DNA of 64,000 nt from Ruegeria marina. GTDB taxonomy: Bacteria > Pseudomonadota > Alphaproteobacteria > Rhodobacterales > Rhodobacteraceae. The position numbers and the translations under genes were made by a program. Location: assembly GCF_900101475.1 (NCBI RefSeq), contig NZ_FMZV01000006.1, forward strand, positions 1 to 64,000, written 5' to 3'. Within the stretch, counting starts at the first letter, position 1. Every line of letters begins with the position of its first letter. The notes under the pieces are model-generated. The model worked only from the letters and a program-made list of their open reading frames with translations. It searched no databases and was not told where the DNA came from. Positions 8,433 through 17,600 of this stretch are shown here, in pieces.

Positions 8433-9632
8433 GTGACAATCGCCTATGTCCTGAACACCTATCCCCAGCCCTCGCACAGTTTCATCCGGCGCGAGGTGCA
8501 GGCGCTGGAGCGGCAGGGAGTCCCGGTCCTGCGGCTGGCGATGCGCCGCGCGGCGGTGCCGCTGGTCGATGCGCGCGACAGGGCCGAGGCGGAGCGGACA
8601 GAGTATGTGCTGGATCGCGGCGCGCTGGGGCTGGGCCTTGCGTTGCTGCGCCGGTTCCTTGTCGCGCCAGGTCGTGGCTTTGCGGCGCTGCGGCTGGCGT
8701 GGCGCTGCGGCCGGGTGTCGCCGGCGGGGCGGCTCCGGCACGTGATCTATCTGGCCGAGGCGGCGCATGTCGCGACCCGCTGCCGCGCGGCAGGCGTGAC
8801 CCATGTACATGCCCATTTCGGCACCAATTCCACGACCGTTGCCATGCTGGCCGAGGCGCTGGGCGGGCCGGGGTTTTCCTTTACCGTGCACGGGCCCGAG
8901 GAGTTCGATGCCCCGGCGGCGCTGTCGCTGCCCGAGAAGCTGGCGCGCGCGCGCTTTGCGGTGGGGGTCAGCCAGTTCGGCCGCAGCCAGCTCTGCCGCT
9001 GGACGGCATTCGCGGGTTGGGACCGGTTGCGGGTGGTCCATTGCGGGATCGAGCCTGCGGCCTTTGCCGATCCGGTGCCGGTGCCGGATGGTCCGCTGCG
9101 GCTGGTCGCGGTGGGCCGGTTTGTCGAGCAGAAGGGGCAGATGATCCTGCTTCAGGCGATGGCGCGGTTGGTGCGGAGCCATCCGCAGGCGCATCTGGAT
9201 CTGGTGGGCGATGGCGAGATGCGCGGCGATCTGGAGCGGGCGATTGTCGGGCTGAACCTCGGCGGCAATGTCACCCTGACCGGGTGGCTGGACCAGGACG
9301 GTGTGCGGGCGGCGCTGGACGCCGCGCATGCGCTGGTGATGCCCAGTTTCGCTGAGGGGCTGCCGATGGTGGTGATGGAGGCGATGGCGGCCGCCCGCCC
9401 GGTGGTGGCAACCTATGTCGCCGGCACGCCCGAGCTGGTGTGGCCCGGCGAGACCGGCTGGCTGGTGCCGGCGGCGGATCCGGCGGCGCTGGCCGATGCG
9501 CTGGAGGAAGTGGCCGTGGTCGGGCGACAGAGGCTCGACCGGATGGGACAGGCGGGGCGGGCCCGGGTGCTGGAACGGCATGACATCGACGGGCAAGCCG
9601 CGAAACTGGCCGAATTCTTCAAGAGCGGCTGA
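8433..9632 (+). CDS. Glycosyltransferase family 4 (WcaL/colanic-acid type)
   Basis: This is a 399-residue GT-B enzyme. The N-terminus reads TIAYVLNTYPQPSHSFIRRE, the usual opening of the colanic-acid-type GT4 subfamily. Other motifs are HAHFGTN, FTVHGPEEFD, the donor-domain start VAVGRFVEQKGQ, and the C-terminal E-x7-E block PSFAEGLPMVVMEAMAAARPVV (about residues 303-324). The GTG at 8433 is chosen because the family motif starts immediately after it. An in-frame ATG at 8244 would add 63 low-similarity residues. It likely adds one sugar to the lipid-linked repeat unit; donor and linkage are not readable. A strong hairpin follows the stop. Confidence 0.83.
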   Translation: MTIAYVLNTYPQPSHSFIRREVQALERQGVPVLRLAMRRAAVPLVDARDRAEAERTEYVLDRGALGLGLALLRRFLVAPGRGFAALRLAWRCGRVSPAGRLRHVIYLAEAAHVATRCRAAGVTHVHAHFGTNSTTVAMLAEALGGPGFSFTVHGPEEFDAPAALSLPEKLARARFAVGVSQFGRSQLCRWTAFAGWDRLRVVHCGIEPAAFADPVPVPDGPLRLVAVGRFVEQKGQMILLQAMARLVRSHPQAHLDLVGDGEMRGDLERAIVGLNLGGNVTLTGWLDQDGVRAALDAAHALVMPSFAEGLPMVVMEAMAAARPVVATYVAGTPELVWPGETGWLVPAADPAALADALEEVAVVGRQRLDRMGQAGRARVLERHDIDGQAAKLAEFFKSG

Positions 9633-9642
9633 GGTTGGGGAG

Positions 9643-9671
9643 GCCAGGAAAATTCGACGAATTTTCCTGGC
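9643..9671. terminator. Bidirectional hairpin terminator between convergent genes
   Basis: A near-perfect inverted repeat has arms GCCAGGAAAATTCG and CGAATTTTCCTGGC around a single A at 9657. It lies between the GT4 stop (9632) and the convergent GT2 stop (9684). The A/T runs inside the stem suit termination from both sides. The core TTCGACGAA is the same as in the hairpin at 38787. Confidence 0.75.
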
Positions 9672-9683
9672 TGCGCGACCACC

Positions 9684-10529
9684 TCAGCGGCCCCGCGTCC
9701 AGCGCGCGCGCGCACGGAAGAGCGGGGATTTCACGGCCAGCGATACGCCAGCGTAGACCGCAAATCCGACCGGGTCTCGCAGCAACCGGACCATCAGACC
9801 CGAGACGCCGAGGCGGGGTGTTCCGTCATTCTCCAATCGTTGCGGATAAAGCGCGGCCACCTCGGCTACGCCCGCGTTCTGGCGACGGCGCACCCGGACG
9901 AGGTTGGCAAATCCCTCGACCATCGGCCAGTCGTAACCGGGCGCAACCCGCACCCGTTCGGCGGGCGCAAAGCTGAGTCGCACGAATGTGTCGTCCGAGA
10001 TGATGTCGGGCCAGTCCTGCCAGCGCGCGCGCCCGGCGGCGTTCACCGCAAACAGGCCGAAACCCGGCACGCCGGTGGTGACAAAGGGCAGGGTTTGCCA
10101 GAACCGGCCATAGGCGCGGGTGATCCGGCTCAGGGCCGGGGCGAGGCGCGGCGTGCCGCTGGCGTAGCGGGGTGTGTCAGTGTCGAGCGCCCTCACCAGC
10201 GCTGCCATCAAATCGGGGTCGACCCGCACATCGGCGTCGAGATAGGCGCGCAAGGGCCCTTGTGCCGCGGCGTCTCCGGCGTTGAGCGCGCCGAGCTTGC
10301 CGCCCTCGGCCAGTTCCAGCACCGTCCAGCCCCAGCCGCGTTCGGCGGCGAGATCCGCCAGCGCGCGGGCGCGCGCGGCGGTGTCGTCGGAACAGCCATT
10401 GGCAACTACCACCGCCTCGCCCCGCCAGCCCTCGGGCAGCGGATCGGAGGCTAGGAGCGCGCGAGCGCAGTCACCGATCCAGTCGGCCTCGTCATGGGCC
10501 GGGATGATGACGCTGAGGTGCCGGGTCAC
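9684..10529 (-). CDS. Glycosyltransferase family 2
   Basis: This is a 281-residue GT-A enzyme: HLSVIIPAHDEADWIGDCA at the N-terminus, VVVANGCSDDT, GKLGALNAGD, then the metal-binding YLDADVRVDPD. The GTG start at 10529 overlaps the stop of the upstream SGNH/GH gene as GTGA, so this is the last gene of the seven-gene minus-strand operon starting with the PKS. The C-terminus has one weak hydrophobic stretch (FAVYAGVSLAV). Its position in the assembly-line operon suggests it glycosylates the product or builds the glycan that carries it; neither can be shown from sequence. Confidence 0.82.
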   Translation of the reverse strand: MTRHLSVIIPAHDEADWIGDCARALLASDPLPEGWRGEAVVVANGCSDDTAARARALADLAAERGWGWTVLELAEGGKLGALNAGDAAAQGPLRAYLDADVRVDPDLMAALVRALDTDTPRYASGTPRLAPALSRITRAYGRFWQTLPFVTTGVPGFGLFAVNAAGRARWQDWPDIISDDTFVRLSFAPAERVRVAPGYDWPMVEGFANLVRVRRRQNAGVAEVAALYPQRLENDGTPRLGVSGLMVRLLRDPVGFAVYAGVSLAVKSPLFRARARWTRGR

Positions 10530-13051
10530 TTCAGAAACTCCACCAGCGCATCCCAGCGCGGGTTGGCATCGTCGAGATGCCGCAGGTGCCCCCAGCTGCC
10601 CCATTTGTTGGGCCGGTAGACATCAGCATAGGCGGTGAACAACCGCCCGCCCACCGCGTGCCAGCCCCGGATCAGGTCGGTATAGAGATCGCCCATTTCC
10701 GGCGAATAGTTGAAATGGGTGAAAAAGGCGGTCAGTTCCTCGTCGTCGATCAGCGGGCCGGTTCCCACGACATGGGTTCCGCCTTCGTACATGATCAGGT
10801 CCAGCCCGTATTTTTCCGCCACCCCGGCATGATAGGGCAGCTGGGTGCCGAGGTTCTTGGCCAGCGTATCGGTCGCGTCACCGCTGGCCGCGCCATCGCG
10901 CAGCTCAGCCCAGGCCAGCGAGGTGGCGAGGTCGAACCGGTGCCGGGCAACATGGGCATCGCGTTCTGGGCCGGTCAACCCCTTGGCCTCGGCCTGCGCC
11001 GCCGCTTCGGCGGCGCTGTCGGCCAGCCACTGACGCAGCAAGGGCAGGCGCTGTTCCCAGCCCAGCGTGCCGCCGAAATAGCCGGTCACGGCATAGGCGT
11101 CGAAATGGCTGGCGGGGGCGGCGCGGCCCGGTTCCTCGGCCACCCAGGCGGGCGCGTCAAGGATCATCTCCTCCAGCCCGATCCAGCCCGTCTGGGTCGA
11201 GATTACCCGCACCAGCCGCGCCTCGGCCTGATCGCCAAAGACCTCGGCCCAGATATCGGCCATCTCGACCGCGCGGGCGGCGTAATAGCTGACCCAATGG
11301 TCCTTCCTGTTCCAGCGGGCGCGGGCCTGATCCTCGGCCCATTGCGCCTGGGTGAATTGCCAGTTCCAGACCTCGTTGGACAGTTCCACATAGGCGCGCT
11401 GTTCGATCCAGAGCGTGTCGCGCACGATCTCGGCAAAGCGGCGCATATAGTCGTCATCGGCCAGGTGGGGCATGTTGAACCAGCCGTCCGCGCCGGTACG
11501 GTTCAACAGGTCCACCATGATCTCGACCGGCACGCCCCTGACCGCCCAGGAGAAATCCTCGGGCCTCGGGCGATCCTTCCAGGCCGATTGCTGCGAATTG
11601 TTGGTCTGCATCCAGTCCATGAAGCGCAGCGCGCGAAAGCCGAAGAGCCGATCGAGCCAGCCGGGGTTGAAGCGCGCGCCGGCGTCAAAGGCGGCCAGAT
11701 GCTCTTGCTTGACCACCGTGATGTTGCGCACATACTCGCCGCCGCGGTGGGTGCGCTGGATTCGGATGTCGACCGGCCCGGGTCCGGGGGTATAGTCGAA
11801 CGCGACCCTGTTCCTGCCATAGCGCACGTTCTCGGCCCGGCCCAGGACTTCGACGATGCCCTGCCCCTCAAACCGCAGGACATAGCGCCCGGCGGCCGAA
11901 ACCGCCTCGACCGGCAGGTCGGTCAGGATCAGGGTGCCGATCGAGCCCAGCTCGGGCGGGATCGCCTTGGGCCAGCCGTTCTCGTCCAGGTAACCGGCGT
12001 CCTTCAGTTCGTCATATGTTGCGCCGCCGAACTGCCCGGGCAGGTGACCGATCCAGGGGCGTGCGGTCTTGAACACGTCGAGAAAGGGTTGTTGCACCGA
12101 CCAGTCGTTGACGCCGGCAAGCCCGATGGCGATGGCGACCGGCCCGTCGGGTTCCGGCGGCGGAACATAGCCTTGTTCCAATGTGGCGGGCGTTTCGGCG
12201 GGTTCGTCCGCCGCCGTGGCGGGGTCGGGCGCAGGGGCGACGGGTGCGGGCGGGGCGGGTGGCGCAAACCTCTGCACCGCCTCCCAGGCGACGGTTTGCA
12301 GGCGGGCGGCCAGTGCCGGGCTGGGGGCGTCGAAGGGCCTGCCCCAGCGGTCCTTCAGCCGGTGCGGCAGGCCGACCGGGCTTTCTCCGGTCAGGGCCGC
12401 GTATTGCACCATGGTCAGGAAGTAGAAGCCAAGGGGATTGGGGTGGATGTCGTCGTGAAACACCTGCGCAATCCGGTCGAGGCCCGGCACGGTGCCGTCG
12501 GCGATGGCGTCGGTCAGGGCCAGCATCGCCTGTCCGGCGGGCAGCAGCTGCATCGGCGTCGCGCCGGCAGGCCGGGTGGCGTTCACCCCGTCGACGATGG
12601 ATTGCCATTGGCCCAGGTCCTGTTCGATCCGCTCGCGCCAGGGTGTACCGGCGCCCGTGTCATGCTCGATCCGGGCGCCGCTGCCCGAGCGCAGGTCGTG
12701 CCATGTCTCTTGCAGGAACACGCGGGCCTGCGGGTTGGCCGATACCGCCAGGTCGTAATAACGCCGGGCATACCCAAGGCTGTCGTTGTACTGAATCTGG
12801 TTGGCCAGCGGGATCGCCTCGGTCAGGATCACCGCATCGTAACCGCCGCCCGCCAGCGCCGCGCGCGCGTTCACGCCCTCGGCCTTGTCGCCGTTTTCCC
12901 AGTTGTAGGAGAGAGGCGCGCCATTGATGATCTGCGCTTCGACCCGGACACCGTGCCCCTCCAGCACTGCCGAGAGCATGTCGGGATTGGTCGGGCCGAA
13001 CAGTGAATGGCCGATGAAAAGAACCCCGATCAGGGAGGAAAGCCAGCTCAT
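10526..13051 (-). CDS. Two-domain protein: SGNH-like hydrolase plus glycoside-hydrolase-like domain
   Basis: This 841-residue protein has two parts joined by a Pro/Ala-rich linker (about 265-300). Residues 1-250 resemble SGNH/GDSL enzymes: FIGHSLFG with candidate nucleophile Ser16, and DDIHPN supplying a D-x-x-H pair (Asp200, His203). Residues ~310-841 are unnamed by me but show features of clan GH-A barrels: VELSNEVWNWQF with Asn559-Glu560 as candidate acid/base, and IMYEGGTH with Glu756 as candidate nucleophile. The hydrophobic first ~12 residues could be a short signal or anchor. The start overlaps the stop of the following SGNH gene as ATGA. Both halves fit modification or trimming of an acylated glycan. 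Confidence 0.6.
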   Translation of the reverse strand: MSWLSSLIGVLFIGHSLFGPTNPDMLSAVLEGHGVRVEAQIINGAPLSYNWENGDKAEGVNARAALAGGGYDAVILTEAIPLANQIQYNDSLGYARRYYDLAVSANPQARVFLQETWHDLRSGSGARIEHDTGAGTPWRERIEQDLGQWQSIVDGVNATRPAGATPMQLLPAGQAMLALTDAIADGTVPGLDRIAQVFHDDIHPNPLGFYFLTMVQYAALTGESPVGLPHRLKDRWGRPFDAPSPALAARLQTVAWEAVQRFAPPAPPAPVAPAPDPATAADEPAETPATLEQGYVPPPEPDGPVAIAIGLAGVNDWSVQQPFLDVFKTARPWIGHLPGQFGGATYDELKDAGYLDENGWPKAIPPELGSIGTLILTDLPVEAVSAAGRYVLRFEGQGIVEVLGRAENVRYGRNRVAFDYTPGPGPVDIRIQRTHRGGEYVRNITVVKQEHLAAFDAGARFNPGWLDRLFGFRALRFMDWMQTNNSQQSAWKDRPRPEDFSWAVRGVPVEIMVDLLNRTGADGWFNMPHLADDDYMRRFAEIVRDTLWIEQRAYVELSNEVWNWQFTQAQWAEDQARARWNRKDHWVSYYAARAVEMADIWAEVFGDQAEARLVRVISTQTGWIGLEEMILDAPAWVAEEPGRAAPASHFDAYAVTGYFGGTLGWEQRLPLLRQWLADSAAEAAAQAEAKGLTGPERDAHVARHRFDLATSLAWAELRDGAASGDATDTLAKNLGTQLPYHAGVAEKYGLDLIMYEGGTHVVGTGPLIDDEELTAFFTHFNYSPEMGDLYTDLIRGWHAVGGRLFTAYADVYRPNKWGSWGHLRHLDDANPRWDALVEFLK

Positions 13052-13995
13052 TGCGGAACTCCGGTCTTGGGGTAGGTGGTCACGATCTGCCAGACCACCT
13101 CCTGCATCAGGCGCGCGGCCTCGGGCGAGGGGGCGCGGGCCGGTGTGCCGTCGGCCTTCAGCAACTCATGCGGCAGGCCCACGGGCGAGCGCTGGTAGAG
13201 CACGGCGTAATGGGTCAGCGCCACCATGTAGTTGCCCAGATCGCCCATGTGGATCGGGTCGAGCTTGCCCTCGGGATCGGTGCCGAAGAGCTGTTCGGCG
13301 CTGGTGATGCCGCCGACACCGCCCCGCGCCTCGACCTCGCGGACAAAGCGCGACAGCACCTGCCCGACCGGGATGACATGCGCGGGCTGGTCGGGATTTC
13401 GGGCGAGATCCTGAAGCAGGATGCCGTTCTCCCACAACTCGACCAGGTCGCGGTCGAGCCGGTTGAGCCAGCCATCCGGATCGTCCAGCCAATGCCAGGT
13501 CTCGTAGAGAAACACCCGCGTGTCGGGGCGCCCCTGCCGGGCCAGATCGGCCCATTTGGTGAAATAATCGTCGCTGTCGAGATACTTGATCGCGTCCCTC
13601 AGTTCGAGCATCTCGGTCAGGATCACGGCATCGTATTCGCCTGACCCGATCGCCTCGTCCGCAGGCCGGTAGCGGGGGTGGGCGTTCATCACGTCAAAGC
13701 CCTTGATCGGTTCGTCGGCCTCCCAATGCGCTTTCATCGGCGTGCCCCAGCCCAGCTGGCTGTCATAGCTGTGGCCCTGGGGCGCAAGCTGTTGCAGCAT
13801 CGCGGGCATGTCATGGCCGACCAGGCTGTGGCCCAGGTGGAACACGGCCATCGGACCCGGCGGCGGCGGCAGGGGTTGGGCATAGGCGGCGGCCACAATG
13901 GCGGCGTCCGGCAGGCGCGGTCGCAGCCAGAACCACCAGAACGCGGCGACCATAAGGCCGAGAACGAGAAGGATCAGGGCGATAAAGCGAGTCAT
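13048..13995 (-). CDS. Membrane-anchored SGNH-like protein, paralogue of the neighbour's N-terminus
   Basis: This is a 315-residue protein with one N-terminal membrane helix (about residues 4-24) followed by a Pro-rich spacer, so the bulk is probably periplasmic. The core repeats the motifs of the adjacent 841-residue protein: VFHLGHSLVG (candidate nucleophile Ser57), YDAVILTE, TRVFLYETWHW, and DPIHMGD (Asp246, His249), ending with SPVGLPHELL. The shared blocks YDAVILTE, RVFL-ETWH and SPVGLPH show that the two arose by duplication. An acyl esterase or acyltransferase acting on a glycan is a reasonable guess. It lies 31 bases downstream of the phosphopantetheinyl transferase gene. Confidence 0.6.
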   Translation of the reverse strand: MTRFIALILLVLGLMVAAFWWFWLRPRLPDAAIVAAAYAQPLPPPPGPMAVFHLGHSLVGHDMPAMLQQLAPQGHSYDSQLGWGTPMKAHWEADEPIKGFDVMNAHPRYRPADEAIGSGEYDAVILTEMLELRDAIKYLDSDDYFTKWADLARQGRPDTRVFLYETWHWLDDPDGWLNRLDRDLVELWENGILLQDLARNPDQPAHVIPVGQVLSRFVREVEARGGVGGITSAEQLFGTDPEGKLDPIHMGDLGNYMVALTHYAVLYQRSPVGLPHELLKADGTPARAPSPEAARLMQEVVWQIVTTYPKTGVPQ

Positions 13996-14026
13996 GGTCG
14001 AAATCTAGGTCATCGGGGCCGGGATA

Positions 14027-14698
14027 TCACGCGGGCTCGGCTATTGCCGTGACAATCAGCCCCTCTCCGGCCGCATAGCGCCCATGCAGCACATGCCCGC
14101 GTCGGAAACCGGGCATGTCGGAGCGGAAAGTGGCGCTGAAGCGGCGGCTGCCGGTGTCGAGCGCGATGCGCAAAGCGTCGAAACCGAACAATGTGCGGCT
14201 GATCGGGTATTGCGCCTTGTAGGCGCATTCCTTGGCCGAGAAGATCAGCTTGGCCCAATGGCCGGGGTCATCCTGCCCGGCAAGCCAGGCACGTTCGGCC
14301 GGGGAGCAAACAGTCGGAATCAGGTCGGGATCGAGGGGGGTGTCCTCTTCGAGATCGAGGCCGAGGAGCCGCAGTTCCCCTTCCCAGGCGACAGCGGCCA
14401 GGCAGGCGGTTCCGGTATGGGTGATGCTGCCCAATAGGCCCGGCGGCCAGATCGGCGCGCGGTCGGCGCCCATGGGAACCGCCATCGCAGGTGCGCCCAG
14501 TTCACGCAGGGCGAGCCGGGCGGCGGTGCGGCCCGCGGCGAACTCGCGCCGGCGCCTGTCAACCGCACCTGGGATCGCGGCCAGTTCCTCGGGATAGGCT
14601 TCATAGTCCCGTGTCGGATCGGCCGCGGCAAGGGCGGCCTGTCGGCCCAGCAGGGGCGAGGCGAGCAGCAGCGCCTCGGTCGGGCCGGGGCTGCTCAT
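14027..14698 (-). CDS. 4'-phosphopantetheinyl transferase (EntD/Sfp superfamily)
   Basis: This 223-residue enzyme would attach the phosphopantetheine arm of CoA to the carrier domains of the NRPS and PKS upstream. Hallmarks are GSITHTGTACLAAVA, LLGLDLEEDTPL with the Mg-binding acidic residues, and the WAKLIFSAKECAYKAQYP block (W/F-S-x-K-E-x-x-x-K). The EntD-like N-terminal segment (RRREFAAGRTAARLAL) is also present. The ATG overlaps the NRPS stop as ATGA, so translation is coupled. A dedicated transferase beside the assembly line is typical and indicates the pathway is intended to be functional. Confidence 0.92.
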   Translation of the reverse strand: MSSPGPTEALLLASPLLGRQAALAAADPTRDYEAYPEELAAIPGAVDRRRREFAAGRTAARLALRELGAPAMAVPMGADRAPIWPPGLLGSITHTGTACLAAVAWEGELRLLGLDLEEDTPLDPDLIPTVCSPAERAWLAGQDDPGHWAKLIFSAKECAYKAQYPISRTLFGFDALRIALDTGSRRFSATFRSDMPGFRRGHVLHGRYAAGEGLIVTAIAEPA

Positions 14699-17600
14699 CG
14701 GACCCGTTCCTGCCGGTTGGCGCGCATCGCGCGCCGCCGCGACATGGTGTCGGCGCGCTCGGCGGTGTCCACCACCGGCTGCGCCGGTTCCGCCGGGGCC
14801 GCACCCTGCGACAGATGCGCGGCCAACCTCCGAAGCGTTGGGAAGCGGAAGATGTCGGTGATCGGCAGGGCCGGCACGTTCAACGCCGCGCGGATCTCGC
14901 GATGGGCCTGCACCGCCAGAAGGGAATGGCCACCAAGGGTAAAGAAGTTGTCCGACGGCCGGATGTCGCCCACACCCAGGATGCGCGACCAGATGGCGGC
15001 GATCTGTGCCTCGGCCCCGGTCGGCGGCTCGGAGGGTGCCGCCTGCGCGGTGCGCTGCGGCACCGGTTCGGGCAGCGCCTTGCGGTCGATCTTCTTGTTC
15101 GGCGTCAGCGGGAAGGCGTCGAGCGTCACGATATGGGCGGGCACCATCACCTCGGTCAGGCGCGCGGCCAGATGCGTGCGCAGCGCGGCATCCGACACCG
15201 GCCCGCCGGTGGTGACATAGCCCACCAGCCTTGTGTCGCCGCCCATGTCGCGGGCGATTACCACTGCGCCGGTCACGCCGGGATAGGCCGCGATGGCCGC
15301 CTCGATCTCGCCCAGTTCGATCCGCTGGCCGCGGATCTTGACCTGGTGATCGCTGCGGCCAAGGAAGTCGAGCCGCCCGTCGGCACGCCAGCGCACCAGA
15401 TCGCCGGTCCGGTACATCTGCGGCGCGGCGGTCACGGTCAGCCCGGCCTCGGCCGCGAACGGGTCGCGCGGGAAACGCTCCTCGGTCAGGTCGCAGCGCT
15501 GCCAGTAGCCCCGCGTCACGCCCTCGCCGCCGATGCACAGCTCGCCCGGCACGCCGATTGGGCAGGGCTGGCCCGCGCCGTCCAGCACATAGACCGAGGT
15601 ATTGGCGATCGGGGTGCCGACATTCACCGTGCCGCTGACGCCAGGACCAACCGCCTCGCAGGTGGACCAGATCGTGGTCTCGGTCGGCCCGTACATGTTC
15701 AGGATGCGGGCGCCGGTCGCCTCGCGCAGATCCTCGACCAGATCGCCGGGCAGCGCCTCGCCACCAAGCAGCAGGTGTTTCACCCGGCCAAGTGCCAGGC
15801 GCGCCTCGTCATTCAGGGCGATCATCCGCGCCATCGAGGGCGTGCATTGCATATGCGTCACCCCATGGCGCACGATCTGCGCGGCGAGCGAGAAATCATC
15901 CTCGGCCAGCGCGCTGGGCGCGCGCACCCGCTTCAGCACCTCGGCCAGGGGTTTCAGCCCTTCCAGCACCACGGCGGGGTCGATGCCATAGTCGATGAGA
16001 CAGGCCACCTCGTCCACGCCGATGCGTTTGAGCTGTTCGACGCGGGCCACCGCATCGCTGATGGTGCCAAACAGCCCCGAGTCCTCGAAATAGCGGTCAA
16101 AAGCGAAATCGAGGATGGCCTCCAGCTCGTCGCCGCTGAGCACGCCCAGATCCATCTCGAACGCATTGGTCACACCCTTGGGTTTCTTGAACGCGGGGAA
16201 GGCCCAGGCATATTGCTTGATCAGCCCGGCGGCCGAGCGCAGGTAATCCTTCATCGGCTCGCGGGCGGTGCGCGCCGCCTCCTCGCGGCTGTCGGCCAGA
16301 TAGGTGTGCAGCATCAGCGTCACCTTGAAATCGGCCGGGTCATGGCCCGCCTCGCGCAGGGCGGCGTGATAGATGCGGATCTTGTCGGCCACCTCGTCGA
16401 TGCTCTGGCCCAGAAGGTGGGTCAGCACGTTGGCGCCGACGGAGCCTGCCTCGCGCCAGGTTTCCGGGTTGCCGGCGGTGGTGACCCAGAGCGGCAGTTC
16501 CTTCGACACCGGGCGCGGCTGGGTGACGACCGAATGCATGCTGCCGTCGGCCTTGGGGAACTCCACCGCCTCGCCGCGCCAGAGCCTGCGCAGGGTTTCG
16601 ATCGTTTCGAACATCGCGGGCTTGTTGCGCGGCGGGGTGTTTTCCGGGCGCAGGATGAAATCGTCGGGCTGCCAGCCCGAGGCGATGCCAAGTGCGGCGC
16701 GCCCGCCGGTGAGATTGTCGATCACCGCCCATTCCTCGGCGATGCGGGCGGGGTGATGCAGCGGCGCCACGCAGGACCCGGCGCGCACGCTGAGGTTTTT
16801 CGTCACCGCAGCCACCGCCGCGCCGGTCACGGATGGGTTCGGATAGGGGCCGCCAAAGGCGTGGAAGTGGCGTTCCGGCGTCCAGACCGCGTTGAACCCG
16901 TGCGCATCGGCGAATTTCGCGCCTTCGAGCAGCAGTTCGTATTTCTTCGGCCCCGGCCCGTCGTCATTGCCCCAGTACATCAGGTTGAAGTCGATCGGCC
17001 GGTCGCTGACCGCGATCGGGCCTTTCGACACTTCGGCCCGGTTCTCGTCCGAGCTCAGCACCACCTTGAAACCGCGCGCGAGGGTCCAGAACAGCTCCAG
17101 CACCGAGATGTCGAAGCTGAGCGAGGTGACCGCCAGCCAGACGCCGCCATTGGCATGGTCGATGCGGTCGTCCATGCCGGTAAAGAAGTTCACCACGTTC
17201 CGGTGTTCGACCATCACCCCCTTTGGGGTGCCGGTCGAGCCCGAGGTATAGATCACATAGGCCAGATCGTCGGCGGTGGCGCCGCCGTCGACGGGTTCCG
17301 CGTGTGCCTCTGTCAGCGTGTCGAGGTCGAGCACATGGGCATCGGTCGCGGGCAGGCTGGATTTGCGCGCGCCGCTCGTCACGATCACCGCCGCGCCGCT
17401 GTCGCTGACGTAATGGGCGATGCGGTCGGCCGGATAGGCAGGGTCGAGCGGCACATAGGCGCCGCCCGCCTTCAGCACGCCAAGTGCGGCGATCAGCAAT
17501 TCGGGCGAGCGGTCGAGATAGACCCCCACATGGCTGCCGGGCGCGACGCCCAGATTGCGCAGCCGGGCGGCGACACCGTTGGCACGGGCGTCGAGCGCGG

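Noticed and set aside
10577-13006. 809-codon plus-strand open frame opposite the SGNH-GH gene
   Set aside because: GC-rich antisense shadow: Arg/Gly/His-rich translation with no family motifs and no ribosome-binding site, while the minus strand has clear domains.
14699-15538. Longer start for the phosphopantetheinyl transferase
   Set aside because: The extra ~280 residues are an out-of-frame reading of the NRPS C-terminus; the ATGA overlap at 14698 is the natural start.
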